The position numbers and the translations under genes were made by a program. The notes beneath the pieces are model-generated. The model did not search any database, was not told the DNA's origin, and worked only from the letters and a program-made list of their open reading frames with translations. 64,000 bases of DNA. Origin: Streptomyces sp. Tue6028 (GTDB taxonomy: Bacteria; Actinomycetota; Actinomycetes; Streptomycetales; Streptomycetaceae). Below are positions 34,589 to 41,852 of the stretch, piece after piece (position 1 is the first letter of the stretch; each line of letters opens with the position of its first letter). The DNA is taken from assembly GCF_002300165.1 (NCBI RefSeq), contig NZ_MLCE01000022.1, positions 62,001-126,000 of the forward strand. Reading direction: 5' to 3'.

Positions 34589-36484
34589 GTGCCCAGCCTG
34601 TACTCCCCCGTACCTCCCCTCATGGAGCCCGAAATCAGGCGGTTGGACGGCGTGGTGCGCGAGGTCTCCGTCCCCCCGCTGGTCGGACAGGTGCGGCACG
34701 GATCCCTCGCGGACATCCCCTTCGACAACGCGGACGCGGCGCCCGGCGACGTGGTCCTGAGCCGGAAGACGCAGGACGGCACTTGGAAGGACGTGTCCGC
34801 CGCGGAGTTCGCCGCGCAGGTCCTCGCGGTGGCGAAGGGGCTGATCGCGGAAGGGCTGGTACCGGGCGACCGCATCGCCATCATGGCGCGCACGACGTAC
34901 GAGTGGACGCTCCTCGACTTCGCCGCCTGGGCCGCCGGGCTGGTGACCGTGCCCGTCTACCCGACCTCCTCGGTCTTCCAGACTCGGTGGATCCTCCAGG
35001 ACTCCGGCGCCGTCGCGCTCGCCACGGAGTCCGTGGCCCAGGCCGCCGCACTCGGCCCGGAGCTCGACCGGATGCCCGACCTGCGGCACATGTGGGTCTT
35101 CGAGAAGGGGCACGTGGAGCGGCTCGCGGAACTCGGCCAGGAGGTCCCCGACCAGGAAGTCACCGTGCGCCGAGGGGTGCTGGGGCCCGACACCCTCGCC
35201 ACCCTCATCTACACCTCCGGCACGACCGGCCGCCCCAAGGGCTGCGCCCTGACCCACGGCAACTTCTTCGCCGAGGTCGACAACGCGATCGAACTCCTCC
35301 ACCCCATCTTCAAGGCCAAGACCTCCGACGCGGCCTCGACGCTCCTCTTCCTGCCCCTGTCCCACGTCTTCGGGCGCATGGTCGCGATCGCCTGTCTGCG
35401 CGCCCGGGTGAAGATCGGCCACGCGCCGAGTCTCCAGACCGAGGACCTCCTCGCGGACCTGGGTTCCTTCAAGCCGACCTTCCTGCTGGCCATCCCGTAC
35501 GTCCTGGAGAAGGTCTTCAACACCGGCCGCGCGACGGCCGAACGCATGGGCCGGGGTGCCTCCTTCGACCGGGCGGCCGGGATAGCGCGCCGCTACGGCG
35601 AGGCGGTCGAGGCGCGGCAGCACGGCACGGGCCCCGGACCCAGCCGCCGCCTGCGCGCCGCCCGCGCCCTCTACGACCCGCTCGTCTACCGCCGCATCCG
35701 CAACGCGCTGGGCGGCAGGGTCCGTTACGCCATCTGCGGCGGCTCCCCGCTCGGCCGCCGGCTCGCCGCGTTCTACGCGGGCGCCGGCATCGAGATATAC
35801 GAGGGGTACGGCCTCACCGAGACCACCGCCGCAGCCACCGTCACCCCACCGCAGAAACCCCGGCTGGGCACGGTCGGCTGGCCCCTGCCGGGCACCCGGG
35901 TGCGGATCGCCGCCGACGGCGAGATCCTGCTCAGCGGCGGCCAGCTCTTCCGCGGCTACTGGGACCCGCACGCGGGCGGTGTGGTGGACGCCGCGCCGGG
36001 CGGCTGGTTCGCGACGGGAGACCTGGGGGAGCTCGACGACGGCGGCTATCTGGCCATCACCGGCCGCAAGAAGGAGATCCTGATCACCGCGGGCGGCAAG
36101 AACGTCGCCCCGGCACCGCTGGAGGACTGGCTGCGCTCCCATCCGCTGATCGCGCAGTGCATGGTGGTCGGCGACCGTCGCCCGTACGTCTCCGCCCTCA
36201 TCACGCTGGACCCCGAGGGCGTCGCCCACTGGCGGCGGATGAACGGCAAGCACGCCGTCCCTCCGGAACTCCTCACGGACGACGCCCAGTTGCTCGCGAT
36301 CCTCCAGCGTGCCGTCGACGACGCCAACCGGCTCGTCTCCCGGCCCGAGTCGATCCGCCGCTTCACCGTCCTGCCGCGGGACTTCACCGAGGAGGCGGGC
36401 CATCTGACCCCGTCGATGAAGCTGCGCAGGGAAGCGATCGCCCGGGACTTCGCCGACGCGATCGAGGGCCTGTACGCGAAGTGA
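34589..36484 (+). CDS. Long-chain acyl-CoA synthetase (AMP-forming), FadD-like
   Basis: 631-residue ANL-superfamily enzyme that activates fatty acids to acyl-CoA through an acyl-AMP. The P-loop is LIYTSGTTGRPKG (about 208-220). Other motifs are YGLTETTAA, GWFATGDLGELDDGGYLAITGRKKE, and the C-terminal lysine region LTPSMKLRR. The GTG at 34589 is preceded by AAGGAG seven bases upstream. It suits the neighbouring beta-oxidation-type genes. Its stop lies 13 bp from the convergent azlD stop. Confidence 0.93.
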   Translation: MPSLYSPVPPLMEPEIRRLDGVVREVSVPPLVGQVRHGSLADIPFDNADAAPGDVVLSRKTQDGTWKDVSAAEFAAQVLAVAKGLIAEGLVPGDRIAIMARTTYEWTLLDFAAWAAGLVTVPVYPTSSVFQTRWILQDSGAVALATESVAQAAALGPELDRMPDLRHMWVFEKGHVERLAELGQEVPDQEVTVRRGVLGPDTLATLIYTSGTTGRPKGCALTHGNFFAEVDNAIELLHPIFKAKTSDAASTLLFLPLSHVFGRMVAIACLRARVKIGHAPSLQTEDLLADLGSFKPTFLLAIPYVLEKVFNTGRATAERMGRGASFDRAAGIARRYGEAVEARQHGTGPGPSRRLRAARALYDPLVYRRIRNALGGRVRYAICGGSPLGRRLAAFYAGAGIEIYEGYGLTETTAAATVTPPQKPRLGTVGWPLPGTRVRIAADGEILLSGGQLFRGYWDPHAGGVVDAAPGGWFATGDLGELDDGGYLAITGRKKEILITAGGKNVAPAPLEDWLRSHPLIAQCMVVGDRRPYVSALITLDPEGVAHWRRMNGKHAVPPELLTDDAQLLAILQRAVDDANRLVSRPESIRRFTVLPRDFTEEAGHLTPSMKLRREAIARDFADAIEGLYAK

Positions 36485-36497
36485 GGGCCGGGGGCGG

Positions 36498-36812
36498 TCA
36501 GCCCAGCCCCGCCGCCCGCAGGGCCGCGGTCGTGGCGCCCGCCCCCAGCACCACCACCACGAACGGCGCCCGGCGCCAGGCGAGCACCCCGCCCGCCAGC
36601 ACTCCCAGGGGCCGGGCCCAGCCCGCGAACCCCCGGGCCTCGGTGAACGCCCCCGTGGCGAGCAGCGCGACCAGCAGGACCACGGCCGCGGACGACAGCA
36701 AGTGCCGTACACGCGCGGACAGTTCGACCCGCCCGTGCAGCAGGGGGCCGACCAGCCGGAAGGCGTACGTCCCGACGGCGAGCGCCAGGATCGCGGCGAC
36801 CGTCGCGCTCAC
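36498..36812 (-). CDS. azlD: AzlD-family membrane protein (branched-chain amino-acid exporter small subunit)
   Basis: 104-residue, four-helix protein matching AzlD (TVAAILALAVGTYAFRLVGPLL; VVLLVALLATGAF; LGVLAGGVLAWRRAPFVVVVLGAGATTAALR). Works with AzlC to export branched-chain amino acids or azaleucine. The GTG start overlaps the azlC stop (GTGA at 36809-36812). A longer frame upstream is antisense-like shadow sequence. Confidence 0.85.
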   Translation of the reverse strand: MSATVAAILALAVGTYAFRLVGPLLHGRVELSARVRHLLSSAAVVLLVALLATGAFTEARGFAGWARPLGVLAGGVLAWRRAPFVVVVLGAGATTAALRAAGLG

Positions 36813-37501
36813 GCCGGCCTCCGGAGGGCGAGCAGGCCCGTCAGCGCCGGCAGCACCGGCACACCGACCGGGACGAAGGGCGTCAGGGCCAGGGCCACGG
36901 CCGCTCCGGCGAGCGCGGCGCGCCGCACGTCCGTGTTCTCGCGCAGCGCGGGCAGCACCAGCGCCACCAGCACCGCCGGGAACGCCGCGTCGAGGCCGTA
37001 CCGCGCGGTGTTGCCCAGCGCACCCCCGGCCAGGGCGCCGCCGAGGACGCACAGGTTCCAGGAGGCGTACAGGCCGAGACCGGAGATCCAGAAGGCGGCC
37101 CGACGGCGGGTGGGGTCGCGCTGGGCCAGGGCGAAGGCGACCGTCTCGTCGGTGACGAGGTGGGCGCCGACGAACCGCGCCAGGCGTCCGCGGCCGATGA
37201 CGTCCGCGACGGCGAGACCGAAGGCCGCCGTGCGGGTGTTGAGCAGCAGCCCCGTGGCCGCCGCGGCGAACGGTCCGCCCCCGGCCAGCAGGATCCCCAC
37301 CGCGCTGAACTGGGCGGAACCCGCGTACACGATCAGCGACATCACCACCGGTACCCAGACCGGCAGTCCGCCCGCGACGGCGATCGCCCCGAACGAGCTC
37401 CCGACGATCCCGCCGGCGAGACAGACCAGGCCCACGTCGCGCAGGAGCCGTGGATCGAGGGCGGGCGGAGCGCCGGAGGGTGTTCGGATGAGCGAACGCA
37501 T
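36809..37501 (-). CDS. azlC: AzlC-family branched-chain amino-acid exporter large subunit
   Basis: 230-residue membrane protein of the AzlC family: GSSFGAIAVAGGLPVWVPVVMSLIVYAGSAQFSAVGIL, LVTDETVAFALAQ, and several more helices. Pairs with AzlD. It is divergent from an XRE-cupin regulator, with only 68 bp between the chosen starts; the first 6 codons overlap one copy of a GTTCG-N6-CGAAC palindrome, so it is likely repressed by that regulator. Confidence 0.88.
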   Translation of the reverse strand: MRSLIRTPSGAPPALDPRLLRDVGLVCLAGGIVGSSFGAIAVAGGLPVWVPVVMSLIVYAGSAQFSAVGILLAGGGPFAAAATGLLLNTRTAAFGLAVADVIGRGRLARFVGAHLVTDETVAFALAQRDPTRRRAAFWISGLGLYASWNLCVLGGALAGGALGNTARYGLDAAFPAVLVALVLPALRENTDVRRAALAGAAVALALTPFVPVGVPVLPALTGLLALRRPA

Positions 37502-37545
37502 GTTTTCTACAATGAACAGTGACGGACCTGTTCGTCAAGCCGAAC
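37482..37545. promoter_or_regulatory. Paired operators between azlC and the XRE-cupin regulator
   Basis: GTTCG-N6-CGAAC occurs twice, at 37482-37497 and 37530-37545, 48 bp centre to centre. A -10-like TACAAT (37508-37513) lies between. The twin sites flank the divergent promoters, a typical layout for autoregulation and control of azlCD. Confidence 0.6.
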
Positions 37546-37569
37546 GAACGTACCGATGGAGCGAACGCC

Positions 37570-38154
37570 ATGACCGAGCCGGCCGACGGGCGCGACGGCC
37601 CCCCGACCCGCCTTCCCCTCGACTGGATCGCAGCCTCCCTGCGCCGTGAACGGACCCGCGCCGGGCTCTCCCTCTCCGAGCTGGCCAAACGCGCCGGCAT
37701 CGCGAAGTCCACGCTGTCCCAGCTGGAGACGGCGGGCGGGAATCCGAGCGTGGAGACGCTGTGGGCGCTGGGCGTCGCGCTCGGCGTGCCGTTCAGCGCG
37801 CTGGTCGAACCGCCGGCGCCGGCCGTCCAGGTGATCCGTGCGGGCGAGGGGCCGACCGTCCACTCGGAGCGGGCCGACTACGCGGCGACGCTCCTCTCGG
37901 CGAGCCCTCCGGGGGCCCGGCGGGACATCTACCACCTGCGGATGGAACCCGGTGCGGTCCGTGAGTCGGACCCGCACATCCCGGGGACGGTGGAGCATCT
38001 GATCGTGGGTGCCGGGCGGCTGGCGGCGGGGCCGCGCGGCGAGACGGTCGAACTCGGCGCCGGCGACTACATGTCGTACCGGGGCGACGTTCCGCACGCG
38101 TACGAGGCGCTTGCAACCGGAACGGCTTTCGTCCTGGTCATGCAGCACGTGTGA
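37570..38154 (+). CDS. XRE regulator with C-terminal cupin domain
   Basis: 194-residue regulator: HTH (LRRERTRAGLSLSELAKRAGIAKSTLSQLETAGGNPSVETLW) and a C-terminal cupin (about 110-190: EPGAVRESDPHIPGTVEHLIVGAGRL, ELGAGDYMSYRGDVPHAYEAL) that binds a small ligand. ATG 37570 has GGAG eight bases upstream; a GTG at 37519 behind TACAAT could give a leaderless, 17-residue-longer form. Probable local regulator of azlCD. Confidence 0.85.
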   Translation: MTEPADGRDGPPTRLPLDWIAASLRRERTRAGLSLSELAKRAGIAKSTLSQLETAGGNPSVETLWALGVALGVPFSALVEPPAPAVQVIRAGEGPTVHSERADYAATLLSASPPGARRDIYHLRMEPGAVRESDPHIPGTVEHLIVGAGRLAAGPRGETVELGAGDYMSYRGDVPHAYEALATGTAFVLVMQHV

Positions 38155-38216
38155 GGCACTCCGGTCCGCCCGGCGGGGAAAGGGCGGGAAAGCGGGAATG
38201 CGCAGGGGAAAAGGCA

Positions 38217-38247
38217 GGAGCCCCGTTGCCGAACGGCACGGGGCTCC
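38217..38247. terminator. Strong bidirectional terminator
   Basis: GGAGCCCCGT and ACGGGGCTCC (10 bp) enclose an inner stem GCCG-AA-CGGC, giving a nearly continuous 14-bp hairpin between the XRE-cupin gene (+) and the cold shock gene (-). Confidence 0.8.
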
Positions 38248-38301
38248 TTGGGTACTGCTATCAGGTCCGGGTCAAAGCATCGGGCTCATGGAGCCGAAGG
38301 C

Positions 38302-38505
38302 TCAGATCGGGGTGACGTTCTCCGCCTGCGGACCCTTCGGGCCCTGCGTGACGTCGAAGGAAACCGACTGGTTCTCCTCGAGAGAGCGGAAGCCGCTCGC
38401 GTTGATCGCGGAGTAGTGGACGAAGACGTCCGGGCCGCCGCCTTCCTGGGCGATGAAACCAAAGCCCTTTTCGGCGTTGAACCACTTCACGGTTCCGGTA
38501 GCCAT
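38302..38505 (-). CDS. CspA-family cold shock protein
   Basis: 67-residue single cold-shock domain: TGTVKWFNAEKGFGFI (RNP1), DVFVHYSAI (RNP2), ending GPQAENVTPI. Binds single-stranded nucleic acid and melts RNA structure. GAGGG lies before ATG 38505. The upstream side has a long untranslated region with a conserved-looking hairpin, common for csp mRNAs. Confidence 0.95.
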   Translation of the reverse strand: MATGTVKWFNAEKGFGFIAQEGGGPDVFVHYSAINASGFRSLEENQSVSFDVTQGPKGPQAENVTPI

Positions 38506-38585
38506 AAGCCCTCCTTGGGCCCAAAGGGTTGCCCTGCTCCAGAACCTGCGATTGTGTAAACAACTGCATACGTCTGAAAACGACT

Positions 38586-38616
38586 AGAGCCCGCGGTCAC
38601 ATGCTCCGCAGGCTCT
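38586..38616 (-). ncRNA. Hairpin in the probable 5' leader of the cold shock gene
   Basis: On the minus strand AGAGCCTGCGG pairs with CCGCGGGCTCT across a 9-base loop: eleven pairs, with one G-U that would be an A-C mismatch on the plus strand. It lies 81-111 bp upstream of the csp start, so it is best read as a leader RNA structure, possibly temperature-sensing. No known motif is matched. Confidence 0.4.
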
Positions 38617-38825
38617 GTACTGCAAGGGAAACCAAACTGCAACTTGCGGCGAGCCTAGCACGCAGGCAGCCGAAAGCAATAGAGGGCAAGATCACGTCAC
38701 CCGAATGTTTGACCAGGGTCGGAAGCGGGTTGACGTAGCGGTGTCACGAGGGTTGACAGAAGGGGTCGAGGGTCTTTCCGGTATCCGTCGGGGACCCTGG
38801 AGCCAGCACGGTACCCCATGGGGGC

Positions 38826-38831
38826 TAGCCT
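38826..38831 (+). promoter_or_regulatory. -10 element for a leaderless mqnA start
   Basis: TAGCCT fits TANNNT and ends six bases before GTG 38838; no Shine-Dalgarno precedes the start. Confidence 0.4.
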
Positions 38832-38837
38832 CGCGAT

Positions 38838-39686
38838 GTGGACAATTCTCGCACCCGGCCGCGCGTCGGCCACATCCAGTTCCTGAACTGCCTGCCCCTG
38901 TACTGGGGGCTCGCGAGAACGGGCACGCTCCTCGACTTCGAGCTCACCAAGGACACCCCGGAGAAGCTCAGCGAGAAGCTGGTGCAGGGCGATCTCGACA
39001 TCGGGCCCATCACGCTCGTCGAGTTCCTCAAGCACGCCGACGAACTCGTCGCCTTCCCCGACATCGCCGTCGGCTGCGACGGCCCGGTGATGTCCTGCGT
39101 GATCGTCTCGCAGGTCCCGCTGGACCAGCTGGACGGCGCCCGGGTCGCACTCGGGTCGACCTCCCGCACCTCCGTGCGCCTCGCCCAGCTGCTGCTGGCC
39201 GAGAAGATCGGCGTCCAGCCGTCGTACTACACGTGCCCGCCGGACCTCAGCCTGATGATGCAGGAGGCCGACGCCGCCGTGCTCATCGGCGACGCCGCCC
39301 TGCGCGCCAACCTCCTCGACGGCCCGAAGTACGGCCTGGAGGTGCACGACCTCGGCAGCCTGTGGAAGGAATGGACGGGCCTGCCGTTCGTCTTCGCCGT
39401 GTGGGCCGCCCGGCGTGACTACCTGGAGCGCGAGCCCGTCGTCACGCGCAAGGTGCACGAGGCCTTCCTGTCCTCCCGGGACCTCTCCCTCGTCGAGGTC
39501 ACCAAGGTCGCCGAGCAGGCGGCCCGCTGGGAGGCCTTCGACGAGCAGGTCCTGGAGCAGTACTTCACCACGCTCGACTTCCGGTTCGGCGGCCCCCAGT
39601 TGGAGGCCGTACGGGAGTTCGCCCGCCGGGTCGGCGCGACCACCGGCTTCCCGGCCGACGTGGACGTACGGCTGCTGGAGGCCTGA
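38838..39686 (+). CDS. mqnA: Chorismate dehydratase MqnA
   Basis: 282-residue enzyme for the first committed step of the futalosine menaquinone pathway, dehydrating chorismate. The fold is of the periplasmic-binding type; typical segments are RVGHIQFLNCLPLYWGLA, GDLDIGPITLVEFLKHADEL, LGSTSRTSVRLAQLLL and LPFVFAVWAARRDYL. GTG 38838 is chosen for the fit to the family N-terminus. It is 10 kb from mqnE but in the same region, with kinase genes following. Confidence 0.94.
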   Translation: MDNSRTRPRVGHIQFLNCLPLYWGLARTGTLLDFELTKDTPEKLSEKLVQGDLDIGPITLVEFLKHADELVAFPDIAVGCDGPVMSCVIVSQVPLDQLDGARVALGSTSRTSVRLAQLLLAEKIGVQPSYYTCPPDLSLMMQEADAAVLIGDAALRANLLDGPKYGLEVHDLGSLWKEWTGLPFVFAVWAARRDYLEREPVVTRKVHEAFLSSRDLSLVEVTKVAEQAARWEAFDEQVLEQYFTTLDFRFGGPQLEAVREFARRVGATTGFPADVDVRLLEA

Positions 39687-39787
39687 GTCCGCCGAGTCCC
39701 CGGGCCGCGCGTGCCGGGGCCCGGGGCGCGTACGGAACTACGCTGCTGGGCAGTGCGTCCAGAGCGTACGGGGGAGGGGATGACGCC

Positions 39788-41695
39788 ATGCAGCCGCTCG
39801 GAGCCGACGAACCCACCGTCGTGGGGCCCTACCGGCTGCTCGGCCGGCTGGGCTCCGGCGGCATGGGGCGCGTGTACCTGGGGCGCAGCGCGGGCGGCCG
39901 CACGGTCGCCGTCAAGATCGTGCACCCGCACTTCGCGCTCGACGAGGAATTCCGTGCCCGCTTCCGCCGCGAGGTCGAGGCCGCGCGACGGGTGGGCGGC
40001 GCGTGGACGGCGCCCGTCCTCGACGCGGACCCGGAGGCCTCCGTCCCGTGGGTCGCCACGGGCTACGCGGCCGGCCCCTCTCTCGCCACCGCCGTCACGG
40101 ACGGCCGCGGCCCCCTTCCCCCGCACTCGGTACGGGTGCTGGGCGCCGGTCTCGCCGAGGCGCTGTCGGCCGTCCACACGCTCGGCCTGGTGCACCGTGA
40201 CGTCAAGCCCTCCAACGTCCTGCTCACCCTCGACGGCCCCCTCCTCATCGACTTCGGCATCGCCCGTGCCACGGACGGCACCGCCTCCCTGACCTCGACG
40301 GGCGTCTCGGTCGGCTCCCCCGGCTACATGTCGCCCGAACAGATCCTCGGCAAGGGCGTCGCCGGAGCGGCGGACGTCTTCTCGCTGGGCGCGGTCCTGG
40401 TCTACGCGGCGACGGGCGAACCCCCCTTCCCCGGCGACTCCTCCGCGTCCCTCCTCTACAAAGTGGTGCACGAGGAGCCCCGACTGGACGCCGTTCCGGG
40501 CGAGTTGCGCGAACTGGTGGCGGCCTGCCTGGCCAAGGACCCGGCCGCGCGCCCGGCCCCGGACGAGGTGGCCGGACACCTGGCCCCCGACGGGGCGGCC
40601 CGGCTCGTCACGGCGGGCTGGCTGCCCGGACCACTGGTCGAGCAAGTCAGCCGCAGCGCCGTGCAGTTGCTGAACCTGGAGGCGGTGGACACCGCGCTGC
40701 CGTCCGGGCCGGTGGGGTTCAGCAGCCCCTCGGTGGGCGACGCGTCCGGCGCGGCGTCCGCCACGGATGCCGCTGTCGCGGGCGCGGCACCCTCCTGGCC
40801 CGGGAAGGCCTCCGCCCCGGGGGCGTCCGTTCCGGGGACATCCGCTCCGACAGGTCAGGGCTCCGCCGCGGGGGCGCCCGCAGAGTCGGTCCCGGCCTCC
40901 GCCGACGGCGTCTTCCCCTCCGGCGGCGGGGCGTTCGGGCCGCCCGCGCAGGGCTTCGGGCCGCCACCCGCCGGATTCGGGCCGCCGCCCACCATGCCTC
41001 CCGGGCCGGCGCACCTGCCCGAGCAGCGCCCGGCGCAGCCGCAGGACGCCGGACCCGCGGGGGCGTCCCCTTCCGCCGGCCACCCCGGCAAGGTCTCCGT
41101 CAGCGTCGCCGCCACCTCGGTCACCGGTGCGAACGGACGTGGACGAAAGGTCAGTTGCACCGTCGCGCTGGCCGTCGCGGGAGCCCTCGCCGCGGTCACG
41201 GTGGGCTCGGCGTTCCTGTTCGACCTGATGCCGGGCGGCGGCGACACCAACGACCAGGGTGCGGGCCCGGCACAGACCGGCCCCGCGGCGACCGCGAGCG
41301 CGAGCCCCCGTCCGTCCGGCACGGACGCCGGCGAGGCCCCCGGCACCGTCCCCGCCGTCTACCTCGGCACCTGGGAGGGCGACGCCCTCGCCCTCGGCGG
41401 CACGCTCCCCATGGGCACCTTCCGTGTCACCCTCCACCAGGCGTCCGTGGGCGAGGAGTTGGGCACCTTCCGGCAGACCGACCAGATCGGTGGCATCTGC
41501 GACGCCGTGTTCGTGCTGAAGAAGGTCAGCAGGCAGCAGCTCGTCGCCACGAGCGTCGCCGGCAAGTCCAACCGCGACGTGTGCACGAAGGGCCGGCACG
41601 AGGTGCGGCTCACCCCCGTCGGCGACGACCTCAGGTACGAGACGGACAACTCGGAGGCGGGGGACCCGGTGGCCCGCATGTCCAAGGTCGACTAG
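39788..41695 (+). CDS. Transmembrane Ser/Thr protein kinase
   Basis: 635-residue Hanks-type kinase: glycine loop RLGSGGMGRVYLG, catalytic loop HRDVKPSN, and DFGIARA (kinase domain about 15-270). A Pro/Ala/Ser-rich linker of about 170 residues is followed by one helix (VALAVAGALAAVTVGSAFLFDLM, about 459-481) and an outer domain of about 130 residues (YLGTWEGDALALGGTLPMGTFRVTLHQ) without a recognised family, seemingly a small beta-rich sensor. GGGGAGGGG precedes the ATG. Confidence 0.88.
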   Translation: MQPLGADEPTVVGPYRLLGRLGSGGMGRVYLGRSAGGRTVAVKIVHPHFALDEEFRARFRREVEAARRVGGAWTAPVLDADPEASVPWVATGYAAGPSLATAVTDGRGPLPPHSVRVLGAGLAEALSAVHTLGLVHRDVKPSNVLLTLDGPLLIDFGIARATDGTASLTSTGVSVGSPGYMSPEQILGKGVAGAADVFSLGAVLVYAATGEPPFPGDSSASLLYKVVHEEPRLDAVPGELRELVAACLAKDPAARPAPDEVAGHLAPDGAARLVTAGWLPGPLVEQVSRSAVQLLNLEAVDTALPSGPVGFSSPSVGDASGAASATDAAVAGAAPSWPGKASAPGASVPGTSAPTGQGSAAGAPAESVPASADGVFPSGGGAFGPPAQGFGPPPAGFGPPPTMPPGPAHLPEQRPAQPQDAGPAGASPSAGHPGKVSVSVAATSVTGANGRGRKVSCTVALAVAGALAAVTVGSAFLFDLMPGGGDTNDQGAGPAQTGPAATASASPRPSGTDAGEAPGTVPAVYLGTWEGDALALGGTLPMGTFRVTLHQASVGEELGTFRQTDQIGGICDAVFVLKKVSRQQLVATSVAGKSNRDVCTKGRHEVRLTPVGDDLRYETDNSEAGDPVARMSKVD

Positions 41696-41700
41696 CGCCG

Positions 41701-41755
41701 CCCTGCCCGCCCTGCCCGCCCTGCCCGCCCCGCCCGCCCCGCCCGCCCCACCCGT
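41701..41755. repeat. CTGCCCGCC-type short tandem repeats
   Basis: About six head-to-tail near-copies of a 9-base CCCGCCCTG unit occupy the gap between the two kinase genes, changing to CCCGCCCCG in later copies. Simple repeat; possible weak terminator. Confidence 0.7.
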
Positions 41756-41852
41756 CACTACTGTGTCTGCGATAGCGAACACCACCGCACCGCTCGCAAC
41801 TACGCCGCGACGGGACGCCGTTCTGGGCGTCGACAACGGGGAAGGCCCGACC

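Noticed and set aside
38586..38616. A tRNA or known riboswitch in the csp leader
   Set aside because: Only one hairpin; no cloverleaf or known aptamer core.
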